NCBI GenBank assembly: GCA_903919315.1
Contig: CAIXHP010000058.1
Coordinates: 1-54,411 of the forward strand
Source of the DNA: an uncultured Pseudomonadota bacterium
GTDB lineage: Bacteria; Pseudomonadota; Alphaproteobacteria; UBA9219
Length of the DNA stretch: 54,411 nucleotides
Direction of reading: 5' to 3'
The notes beneath the pieces are model-generated. The model was not told where the DNA came from and ran no database searches. It worked only from the letters and a program-made list of their open reading frames with translations. The position numbers were made by a program, and so were the translations under genes. Numbering within the stretch: position 1 is the first letter of the stretch; each line of letters starts with the position of its first letter. Shown here piece after piece: positions 1 through 6,792 of this stretch.

Positions 1-76
1 CCGCTATTCCAAAGCAACCTACGCCGCCAAGTTCTCCTCCATCGCGGGCATCGTCAATCTCATCGCCGGTTTCTGA
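1..76 (+). CDS. C-terminal end of an unidentified protein (partial)
   Basis: An open frame enters from the left edge and ends with TGA at 74-76. It gives about 24 residues that finish in a hydrophobic, helix-like tail (IAGIVNLIAGF). GC content matches the core genes rather than the AT-richer gene that follows. Too little is present to assign a family; a membrane-embedded C-terminus is possible. The frame could also be chance, since only 24 codons are visible. Confidence 0.4.
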   Translation, partial: RYSKATYAAKFSSIAGIVNLIAGF

Positions 77-136
77 ACCCAGCTCATCCGCCCAAGCCCG
101 CTCCGCGCCCAATTCCCTCCGACTTTCGCAACAGGT

Positions 137-514
137 CTATTGGACTTTGTATGTTCCAGCATTTACATCAGAAATGTCCACGCCAGAAATTTCTGTGCCT
201 GGAAATTTCTCGCTAACAACGGTCGTAACAACGTAAATTTGAATAGTAGAGTTTGTAATTTTTCTCTCAACGCTTTTAACCGCTAGTGCCGAGTTCACCT
301 GACTTGGTTTGGTAGAAAATTCCCTTAGTCCAGAAACATCTCCGCGAATTATAAGCCAATTTGGGTTTTTATCTTGTCCAGCAACGGTAAGACCGCCAAC
401 TTTTTCGATGAAATTCCAGTCTTTCCGTTCTGATATAACGGAACACCCTATAAGGAGTATGAGAAGAGAGGCGATGCATAAATTTTTCACAGTTTTGTCC
501 ATGTCTTGAGTCAT
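137..514 (-). CDS. Small predicted lipoprotein, unknown function
   Basis: About 125 residues. The N-terminus is a lipoprotein signal: a Lys, a hydrophobic stretch, then LLIGC with the lipid-accepting Cys at about residue 24. After processing it should be anchored in the envelope. The rest has no motif I recognise. I chose the ATG at 514 because an AAGG lies about 9 bases upstream; ATGs at 523 and 502 are alternatives and all keep the signal. The gene is clearly AT-richer than its surroundings, which hints at recent acquisition. It faces the partial gene at the left edge, tail to tail. Confidence 0.6.
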   Translation of the reverse strand: MTQDMDKTVKNLCIASLLILLIGCSVISERKDWNFIEKVGGLTVAGQDKNPNWLIIRGDVSGLREFSTKPSQVNSALAVKSVERKITNSTIQIYVVTTVVSEKFPGTEISGVDISDVNAGTYKVQ

Positions 515-707
515 AAAAAGCATGCCTTATGCAGGCTAAAGTTTATCATTTGAATCGTCAAGATATGTCTCATTTTGTTACAAAAAGTACCGTGTTACTG
601 ACCCTGCACTTTCTGGCTCGGCTTGCTCGTGGTCCGCCGCACTGAAGCGCGGCGGAGCCCCGCGTCGTTGCCTACTAGTGCAATGACCGTTTCCACCCCC
701 CCCCCCC

Positions 708-785
708 CGTCACACCCGCATAGGCGGGTGTCCCATTGTTTTGTTGTTGAATAGAGACTGGATTCCCGCTTTCGCGGGAATGACG
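708..785. repeat. Two-hairpin dispersed repeat, locus A
   Basis: CGTCA, a hairpin (CACCCGC / GCGGGTG), TCC, a spacer, GGA, a second hairpin (TTCCCGC / GCGGGAA) and TGACG. The two hairpins face each other in inverted orientation, so the whole unit is also bounded by CGTCA...TGACG. The same architecture with different stem bases recurs at 35518, 41307 and 46664. It resembles the REP/BIME-like palindromic elements of proteobacteria. Confidence 0.75.
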
Positions 786-897
786 TTTGTGGGGGCTTTG
801 GGTTTGGTGCGTTTGGAGGGTGTTCTGGTTTTTGAAGGTGGGTTTGGGAGCTATTTGCGCCAGCCCGCCTTCGCCCTTTGGGCGTTGGCGCGGCATA

Positions 898-933
898 AGA
901 TGATCTAGGCTCGCGGGCTCGCTGAGATCATCT
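898..933. repeat. Inverted repeat beside tRNA-Cys
   Basis: Perfect 9-bp arms AGATGATCT (898-906) and AGATCATCT (925-933) around a GC-rich 18-base loop. It lies three bases beyond the tRNA-Cys CCA end in the direction of tRNA transcription. It may form a processing or termination hairpin, but no T-run follows it. Confidence 0.5.
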
Positions 934-935
934 AA

Positions 936-1009
936 TGGAGGCACGGGCCGGAATCGAACCGGCATAGACGGATTTGCAGTCCGCTACATAGCCATTCTGC
1001 CACCGCGCC
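936..1009 (-). tRNA. tRNA-Cys (anticodon GCA)
   Basis: Read on the minus strand, GGCGCGG pairs with CCGTGCC (one G-U) to form the acceptor stem. The anticodon loop reads CTGCAAA with GCA, the T-arm is GGTTCGATTCC, the discriminator base is U as usual for tRNA-Cys, and CCA is encoded. A plausible promoter lies just upstream at 1027-1055. Confidence 0.95.
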
Positions 1010-1026
1010 ATCCTTTGGAGGCGGCA

Positions 1027-1055
1027 CAGTAGGATTTTATGGGGTGGCGGGTCAA
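1027..1055 (-). promoter_or_regulatory. Candidate tRNA-Cys promoter
   Basis: On the minus strand TTGACC (1050-1055) is followed after exactly 17 bases by CTACTG (1027-1032), 18 bases before the tRNA. Good -35, weak -10. This is inference from spacing and position. Confidence 0.5.
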
Positions 1056-1171
1056 GTGTTGCGACTCGGGGGTGGGGTTTGCCTTGGGGTTCTGGGGGTA
1101 TTCCTTGCTTTCGGTGGGCGGGGCTTTGTTGTATATCTGGGAAAGGTTAAACCCGCACGGAAGTTTCCCCC

Positions 1172-1861
1172 ATGAGCGCTCTTTCGCAAGCCGCCGCCCC
1201 CGATCTTGCCGTCGCCCGCTTTCACATGGTCGAGTCGCAGCTGCGGCCCAATCAGGTGCGCGATGATCGCATCTTGACGGCGATGGGGAGCGTTCCGCGC
1301 GAGGCCTTTGTCTCCCCCGCCATGGCCAGCCTCGCCTATATCGACGAAGATATCCAAGTCGCGCCGGGCCGCTATTTGCTTGAGCCGATGGTGCTGGGGC
1401 GGTTGTTGCAGGAGGCGGGGGTGAGGGCTTCGGATCGCGTCCTCGATATCGCTCCGGCAACCGGTTATTCCACGGCGGTGTTGGCCGCGCTGGCGCGGGA
1501 GGTTATCGCGCTGGAATCCGACACGGCTTTGGCGGCGGCAGCGGCGGGCAACCTGCGGGCGCTGTCCCTTTCCAACGCGCGGGTGGTGAGCGGCGACGTG
1601 ACCGAGGGTTGGCGCGACGACGCGCCTTATGACGTGATTTTGATCAACGGCTGCGTCGATTTTCTGCCGGATACGCTTGCCGACCAACTGGCCGAGGACG
1701 GGCGGTTGATGACGGTGGTGCAGACTTCGCCCGCTCCGGCCCATGTCGCCGAGGCGCGGTTGTACGTCAAGACGCGCGGCTATGTTTCCCACCGCGCTTT
1801 GTTCGATGCCAATGTCGCACGCTTGCGCGCTTTCGCCGCGCCGCCACGTTTCGACTTTTGA
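1172..1861 (+). CDS. pcm: Protein-L-isoaspartate O-methyltransferase
   Basis: 229 residues, a normal length for the family. It transfers a methyl group from S-adenosylmethionine to isoaspartyl residues so that damaged proteins can be repaired in the cytosol. The N-terminal half carries the family pattern MVESQLRPNQV and the glycine-rich SAM site appears as VLDIAPATGYSTAVLA, where the usual GxGxGY is APATGY. The following VISGDVTEG-like region (VVSGDVTEGW) also fits. It ends 8 bases before the tolC start, so the two are probably co-transcribed; pcm-tolC-popZ neighbourhoods are known in alphaproteobacteria. Start chosen at the ATG after GGAAG. Confidence 0.88.
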   Translation: MSALSQAAAPDLAVARFHMVESQLRPNQVRDDRILTAMGSVPREAFVSPAMASLAYIDEDIQVAPGRYLLEPMVLGRLLQEAGVRASDRVLDIAPATGYSTAVLAALAREVIALESDTALAAAAAGNLRALSLSNARVVSGDVTEGWRDDAPYDVILINGCVDFLPDTLADQLAEDGRLMTVVQTSPAPAHVAEARLYVKTRGYVSHRALFDANVARLRAFAAPPRFDF

Positions 1862-1869
1862 GGAATCCT

Positions 1870-3234
1870 ATGACGTTTTTGCATCGCTCGTGCCTTTTGG
1901 GTCTGACCGCCGCGTTGATCGCCGCTCCGGCTTTTGCGGCGGAGGTGCAAACGATAGAACGCGCGATGGCGCAGGCCTATCAGACCAACCCCGGCCTGCA
2001 GGCCGAACGCGCCAAACTTCGCGCGGTCGACGAGCAGGTGTCGCAAGCGCTCAGCGGATGGCGGCCCAGCGTTGACGCTTTTGGCGGGGTCGGCAAGACT
2101 TATAGCTCTACCGGATCCAACAGCGGCAAGACTTCGACCTCGCGCAACGTCGGCGCTCAGGTGGTGCAGCCGGTGTTTCAGGGTTTTCGCACCGTCGCCG
2201 CCGTGGATGCCGCCGAAGCTCAGGTCAAGGCGCAACGCGCCCTTTTGCAGAGCGCGGAGCAGCAGCTTTTGTTGGATGCGGGCACGGCATATCTCGATGT
2301 GGTGGCGGCGCAGGCGGTGCTGGATCTCACGCGCGGCAACGAAGAGGTGCTGCGGCGGCAGCTTGATGCCACGCGCGATCGTTACAGCGTCGGCGAAGTG
2401 ACGCAGACCGATGTCAGCCAAGCCGAATCGCGCGCCGAGCGCACCACCGCGCAACGCATTCAGGCCGAAGGCGATCTCGCCAACCGACGCGCCACCTATG
2501 CCCGCTTGATCGGCGACATGCCGGGGACGTTGGAGCCGCCCAATCTGGTGCTGAACGACCTCAAGGATATGGACGAAGTCGTGCGCCGCGCCGAAACGCG
2601 CAATCCGGGCGTGCTGGCCGCGCAATACAGCCAAGATGCCGCCAAGGGTAACATCACGGCGGCGCGGGGTAGTCTGTTGCCAGAGGTCAATCTGGTCGGC
2701 AGCGCTTCGCGAGGCTGGGAATCCAGCGCGGCGCTCCCCGACCGTCAGGACTCGGCGCAGATCATGGCCGAGGTCACGGTGCCGTTGTACCGTTCGGGCG
2801 CCGATTATTCGCGCACCCGCGCCGCGCAGCAAACGGCGACGCAGTTGCGCTTGCAGCTTGAAGACACGAGGCGGCGCGCGCGCGAGGCGGCGATCAACGC
2901 GTGGCAGGCTTTGACGACGACTCAGGCCGCTATCAAATCCGACAAGGCGGGGGTCGAAGCCGCCGAACTCGCGCTGCGCGGCGTGAGGGAAGAATCAAAC
3001 GTCGGCACGCGCACGGTGCTGGATGTGTTGAACGCCGAGCAGGAACTTCTCGATGCCAAGGTCACGCTGGTGCGCGCGCGGCGCGACGAAGCCGCCGCGA
3101 TTCTCCAGACCAAGGCGGCGGTCGGCGAGCTGACGGCGGCTTCGCTGCGGCTCGCCGTCGATGTCTATGATCCGCAAAAGCACTATGATTCGGTGCGCGA
3201 TACGTGGGCGGGCTTTGGCGATTCGGCTGATTAG
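1870..3234 (+). CDS. tolC: TolC-family outer membrane efflux / type I secretion protein
   Basis: 454 residues. A signal peptide ends AFA|AEV near residue 23. The mature protein shows two Ala/Gln/Arg-rich coiled-coil halves, as expected for the trimeric outer-membrane channel that docks with inner-membrane exporters. The conserved pattern VVQPVFQGFR and the C-terminal ELDAKVTLVRARRD-like helix fit the type I secretion TolC group. I used the ATG at 1870, preceded by GAGGA, rather than the in-frame TTG at 1858 that would overlap pcm. No membrane-fusion or pump partner is adjacent; the MsbA-type exporter at 6793 is not a usual TolC partner. Confidence 0.88.
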   Translation: MTFLHRSCLLGLTAALIAAPAFAAEVQTIERAMAQAYQTNPGLQAERAKLRAVDEQVSQALSGWRPSVDAFGGVGKTYSSTGSNSGKTSTSRNVGAQVVQPVFQGFRTVAAVDAAEAQVKAQRALLQSAEQQLLLDAGTAYLDVVAAQAVLDLTRGNEEVLRRQLDATRDRYSVGEVTQTDVSQAESRAERTTAQRIQAEGDLANRRATYARLIGDMPGTLEPPNLVLNDLKDMDEVVRRAETRNPGVLAAQYSQDAAKGNITAARGSLLPEVNLVGSASRGWESSAALPDRQDSAQIMAEVTVPLYRSGADYSRTRAAQQTATQLRLQLEDTRRRAREAAINAWQALTTTQAAIKSDKAGVEAAELALRGVREESNVGTRTVLDVLNAEQELLDAKVTLVRARRDEAAAILQTKAAVGELTAASLRLAVDVYDPQKHYDSVRDTWAGFGDSAD

Positions 3235-3318
3235 CGTCGCGACTCCGGTTATGTCTTGCAATGCACCAACAACAAGGTAAACTCTTTTCCGGAGTTCCTT
3301 AACCATACGATACGAGCC

Positions 3319-3912
3319 ATGGCCGAAGCCACCGACGTCCACGCGGCGCCTGAACCCTCAATGGAAGAGATTTTGGCCTCGATCCGCCGAATTATCGCGG
3401 ACGAGAAAGAGCCTGTCGCTGCGCCGGAAAGCGCGGGCGACGGCGACGAAGACGTGCTCGAATTGACCCAGATGGTTCAGGATGACGGGTCGGTTGTGGA
3501 CATCGCGCCCCCGCCGCCCCCTGCGCCCGAACCTGTTCCTGAGCCGATTGCGGCTCCTGTCGTGGAAGCGGCTGTCGAGGTTGAAGCCCCGGCTCCGGTT
3601 GTCGAAACGCCCCCACCGCCGCCGCCTGCTCCCGTTGCTAGAGTCGCGCGGGATGATGGGTTGATTTCAAGCATGGCGGCTACGGCGGCTTCATCGTCGC
3701 TGGCGGCTTTGGCCAACACGGTTCAGATCGAACGCCGCGCCGCGATGCCGATCATGACACCGATTGGCAACGGCGCGCGCACGCTGGAAGAGATGGTCTT
3801 GGAACTGATGCGGCCGATGCTCAAGGATTGGCTCGACCAGAACCTCCCCGCCGTCGTCGAACGCATCGTGCAAAAAGAAGTCGAACGCATCGCGCGCCAC
3901 AGCGAAGAGTGA
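3319..3912 (+). CDS. popZ: PopZ-like polar organising protein (DUF2497)
   Basis: 197 residues with the three-part PopZ layout. A short N-terminal helix (MEEILASIRRIIADE, residues 15-29) binds client proteins in Caulobacter. Then comes a long disordered Pro/Glu/Val/Ala-rich linker (about 60-110) and a C-terminal oligomerisation segment (TLEEMVLELMRPMLKDWLDQ onward). In Caulobacter PopZ forms a polar scaffold that anchors ParB/origin complexes. I placed the start at the ATG at 3319; an upstream TTG at 3256 would add residues not typical of the family. The valS gene that often follows in related genomes is absent. Confidence 0.85.
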   Translation: MAEATDVHAAPEPSMEEILASIRRIIADEKEPVAAPESAGDGDEDVLELTQMVQDDGSVVDIAPPPPPAPEPVPEPIAAPVVEAAVEVEAPAPVVETPPPPPPAPVARVARDDGLISSMAATAASSSLAALANTVQIERRAAMPIMTPIGNGARTLEEMVLELMRPMLKDWLDQNLPAVVERIVQKEVERIARHSEE

Positions 3913-3924
3913 GTCGCGAAAAAT

Positions 3925-4008
3925 TGCGGAGGATTTCGTTAAGCGCGGTGGGATTCCCTCCCCACGAGGGGGAGGGAATCGCTGTGGCGGCTTTTTGGGG
4001 CCAGCTTG
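3925..4008. repeat. C/G-rich inverted-repeat element, locus 1 (internally deleted copy)
   Basis: The core at 3952-3980 is a hairpin, GATTCCCTCCCC / GGGGAGGGAATC with an ACGA loop. The left flank (TTTCGTTAAGCGCGGT then GGATTCCC) and the right flank (GGGAATCGCT...CTTG) match the flanks of the full element at 52995-53215. Locus 1 therefore looks like the same element without its roughly 130-base centre. Confidence 0.65.
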
Positions 4009-4899
4009 TTACGGCACGCTATTAGGGGCCACACTCGCCGTTAGCTTTGGCCGTTCGATGGGGGTGAAGCTGTAGGGATACTTTGCATATCTTTGCAGGA
4101 TTTTCTCCATCTGGCCGCTGTAGATCATCTCATCGAGGGCTGTGTTGATCATCGCGCGTAACCTATCGTCGCCCGCCGGAAGAACATAGCCAGCCGGATA
4201 GAGGCGCACCGGGTGATCCAACTGCGTCAGCTTCAATTTGCCGCGATTGTGGTCGTCGTAGGTGCCGAAATTATAAGCATCCATGAAGGTGACATCGGCT
4301 TTCCGCAACGCCACGCTTTCCATCACCATGGGTTCGCCCGCCATGTCCGGCAGGGTGAAAATTTGCGCCTTCGGAAAATCCTCTTCCGCGATAAATTTCG
4401 GGTTGTCGCCGTCTAGGGAGGCGACGCGGACATCGGGCTTATTGATGGCGGTCACGTCTTTGTCAAAGCGAACATCGTCGGCGCGTACGACGACAAACGC
4501 CCCCTGATAATAATAGGGGCGGCTGAAGTAGGCTTGTTGTCCGAGCTTTGGGTTGATCCAGTTGCCGCTGCACAGGGCATCATACTTGCCCACCTTCAGA
4601 CCGGGAACGACGGTGGCCCACCCCACTTCCTCCGCCCAGTCAATCTTCATGCCGAGTTTGCGGCCCAGAGCTTCGGCGATGTCGTAATCCACGCCGCTCA
4701 TGATGCCCGTGTTCGGGTCTTTGATCAGGTTGGGGACAAACGTAACGTAGCCGCAGCGAAGGGTTTGTGTGCGGATCACGCGCTCATAGGCTGTTTCGCG
4801 CTGGACCGGCGCGTTGTCCGCCATGCGCGTCGTGAGCATACTGGTTGCAGCGCCCGCAAGCGCGGACAGGAGCAGGGCGAACGGGATCGGATTGCGCAT
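4009..4899 (-). CDS. Family 3 extracellular solute-binding protein (amino-acid type), orphan
   Basis: 296 residues. The N-terminal hydrophobic segment (about 5-23) should send it to the periplasm, possibly membrane-anchored. The body follows the two-lobed family 3 fold that binds amino acids: TLRCGYVTFVPNLIKDPNTG, then the lobe segment VGWATVVPGLKVGKYDALCS, then a C-terminal GQMEKILQRY helix. AAGGAAC precedes the ATG. No permease or ATPase gene is nearby, so it may be a sensor or use a distant transporter. It shares the IDWAEE..(G)..GL..G.(Y/F)D pattern with the SBP half of the fusion at 20280 and with the SBP at 38101. It is divergent from the XRE regulator at 5022. Confidence 0.85.
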   Translation of the reverse strand: MRNPIPFALLLSALAGAATSMLTTRMADNAPVQRETAYERVIRTQTLRCGYVTFVPNLIKDPNTGIMSGVDYDIAEALGRKLGMKIDWAEEVGWATVVPGLKVGKYDALCSGNWINPKLGQQAYFSRPYYYQGAFVVVRADDVRFDKDVTAINKPDVRVASLDGDNPKFIAEEDFPKAQIFTLPDMAGEPMVMESVALRKADVTFMDAYNFGTYDDHNRGKLKLTQLDHPVRLYPAGYVLPAGDDRLRAMINTALDEMIYSGQMEKILQRYAKYPYSFTPIERPKLTASVAPNSVP

Positions 4900-5021
4900 G
4901 ATGTTCCTTGCATAGCTAGTTATGTAATTAACATAATTTATATAATTAGCGTATAAACTTGCGTCAAGCGCATAATTTTGTGCTATTTTGTCGCGGGAAG
5001 TACACTTAACATATTGGAATC
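4900..5021. promoter_or_regulatory. Divergent promoter/operator region between SBP and XRE regulator
   Basis: A 122-base AT-rich gap between divergent genes. It contains two adjacent inverted repeats: TTATGT-N5-ACATAA (4920-4936) and TAATT-N5-AATTA (4934-4948). Both lie just upstream of the SBP gene and are typical in size for an XRE-family operator. Autoregulation plus control of the SBP gene by the XRE protein is inference. Confidence 0.5.
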
Positions 5022-5711
5022 ATGATAACTCTTTCACAGATACGCGCCGCGCGGGCTTTGTTGGGGTGGACGCAAGAGAATCTGGCGCAAGCCGCCGGGC
5101 TTTCCCTACCGTCAATCAACAATCTGGAGCGCGGTCTTTATTCGCCACGTTCTGAAACCTTGGGCGCTATCAAAAGCGCATTGGAGCAGGGCGGAATCGA
5201 ATTCATCGAACGCAATGGTTTGCGGTTGCGCGAGGACGAGCATGCGGTCGTTTCGTTTACAGGCCCGCACTTCATCCGCGATCTTGATCAAGATATCCTC
5301 TCCGTGCTGCAGGGGCCTGACGATGAGATTCTTGGTCTGTTCAACGATGATCGCAAATGGATGGACTATGCCGGACTGACCAACCCCGTCTATGTCGAAG
5401 CGCGAGAGAAACGCGGTTGGCGCGAGCGTTTTTTGATCGCCGATACGGCGGACTTTATCACCAGCCCAGCGGAAGCCTACCGCGTCTTGCCTGCGGCCAC
5501 GTTTGGCCAGATGACTTATGAGATTTATGGCAACCGGCTGGCTCTGATCGAGTGGGAGGCTCTGCGCGTGACGGTGGTGCGCAATCCCACCATCGCCGAT
5601 GCTTTCCGTCGGCAGTTTGAGACGCTGTGGGACAAGGCCAAGCCGCTCAGCGAAAAAAAGCTCGCCAAGATCGAGCGTTGGCGGCTGGGGCGCGATTCCT
5701 CAGGGGCTTGA
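5022..5711 (+). CDS. XRE-family transcriptional regulator with a C-terminal effector-like domain
   Basis: 229 residues. Residues 1-60 are a Cro/CI-type helix-turn-helix (ITLSQIRAARALLGWTQENL, then AAGLSLPSINNLERG). Residues about 80-225 are an unrecognised domain ending in FRRQFETLWDKAKPLSEKK, a tail seen in some regulators with phospholipase-D-like or sensory effector domains. It is divergent from the SBP gene across an AT-rich region with palindromes, so the SBP gene is the likeliest target. The ligand is unknown. Confidence 0.8.
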   Translation: MITLSQIRAARALLGWTQENLAQAAGLSLPSINNLERGLYSPRSETLGAIKSALEQGGIEFIERNGLRLREDEHAVVSFTGPHFIRDLDQDILSVLQGPDDEILGLFNDDRKWMDYAGLTNPVYVEAREKRGWRERFLIADTADFITSPAEAYRVLPAATFGQMTYEIYGNRLALIEWEALRVTVVRNPTIADAFRRQFETLWDKAKPLSEKKLAKIERWRLGRDSSGA

Positions 5712-5719
5712 TCGTATTG

Positions 5720-6697
5720 TCACGATGGGTGGGGCATGCTTTGCGCCAGCACTTGTAGGGCATCGGCGAGTTCGGGGCGTTTGCGCATGACGGCGGCTTC
5801 GCCTTCGTGGATGGCTTCTTCGGCGCGGTCGAATTCCAGCAAGCCCAGATGGCCGAGGCGCGGCGCGATATGCACGTCGGGCGGATCGCCCGCGAGGCGT
5901 GAGCGCGTGATGCGATCCTGCATGATGTTCAGGGACGAGGTCATAACGCCGAACAGGCTCGGCCCGTCGTAATCGCGGCGGAAAATGCGGCGCGTCAGGC
6001 TGTCCATCAGCGACATTTTTTCCTTGTTGTCCGTTTCTTCGAGCATTTGCAGCAGGTCGAATCCGGCGGCGGTGGGGATGTTGCTGCCGGGGCGGCGGGC
6101 CTTGCCGATGATGTCGGCGCTGAGATTGACCGCGATCACCATGTCCGCGCCCAAGGCGCGGCAAGCGGCGATGGGCAGGGGGCTGACCAGCGCGCCGTCG
6201 GCCAACCAACGTCCGTCGCGCTTGATCGGCGGAAAGATGCCCGGCAGCGAGAACGACGCGCGCATGGCATCGACGAGGTCGCCTTGTTGCAGCCAGATTT
6301 CGTGGCCGGTGACGAGGTCGGTGGTGACCGCCACATAAGGCACGCCCAGCTCTTCGATTTTGACCATGCCGATGTATTTGCGCATTTCCTCGACCAGCCG
6401 CTCGCCGCCGATCAGGCCGCCGCTGCGCATGCGCATGTCGAGATAGCTGATGATCTTGAGCTTGTTGAGCGATCGGGACCACGCTTCAAGCTCGTCAAGC
6501 TTTCCCGCCAGATAACAACCGCCCGCCAAAGCCCCCACCGAGCATCCGGCGATGACATCGAATTTGAATCCCAGTCGTGTCAGGGCGCGGATTGCGCCGA
6601 TATGCGCCCAGCCTCTGGCCATGCCGCTGCTGAGCGCCAAGCCGATCTTGCGCCGGTTGGAGGCGGGGGGCGGTGGGGGCTTGCTTTCGAACGGCAT
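5720..6697 (-). CDS. Patatin-like phospholipase/esterase, RssA type
   Basis: 325 residues. A Ser/Asp-dyad serine esterase of the patatin family, probably acting on membrane phospholipids or lysophospholipids. Visible motifs: oxyanion-hole segment SSGMARGWAHIGAIRAL (about 23-39), nucleophile GCSVG (about 51-55) and the catalytic Asp in LADGALV. The layout matches E. coli RssA-like proteins. The N-terminus has a short Pro-rich lead. GGAG lies 5 bases before the ATG. The gene is divergent from the ABC exporter at 6793 and its tail almost meets the XRE gene. Confidence 0.87.
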   Translation of the reverse strand: MPFESKPPPPPASNRRKIGLALSSGMARGWAHIGAIRALTRLGFKFDVIAGCSVGALAGGCYLAGKLDELEAWSRSLNKLKIISYLDMRMRSGGLIGGERLVEEMRKYIGMVKIEELGVPYVAVTTDLVTGHEIWLQQGDLVDAMRASFSLPGIFPPIKRDGRWLADGALVSPLPIAACRALGADMVIAVNLSADIIGKARRPGSNIPTAAGFDLLQMLEETDNKEKMSLMDSLTRRIFRRDYDGPSLFGVMTSSLNIMQDRITRSRLAGDPPDVHIAPRLGHLGLLEFDRAEEAIHEGEAAVMRKRPELADALQVLAQSMPHPS

Positions 6698-6792
6698 GGA
6701 GGCTCCAAACGTTGGATGTCAGAAGAAGCTTCAAAAAGCCGGGCCAATCTCTATGATAGGTGAAGAATGTTACTTTTCCTTATAGCCCGGTT

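Larger units (their letters stand above)
515..935. other. Non-coding stretch with repeats
   Basis: About 420 bases without a convincing gene. It holds a GC-rich hairpin near 633-657 (CCGCCGC / GCGGCGG), a run of 13 C at 696-708, a two-hairpin repeat element (708-785) and a 9-bp inverted repeat (898-933) next to the tRNA-Cys 3' end. Short open frames here run through the repeats and look like chance. Confidence 0.7.
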
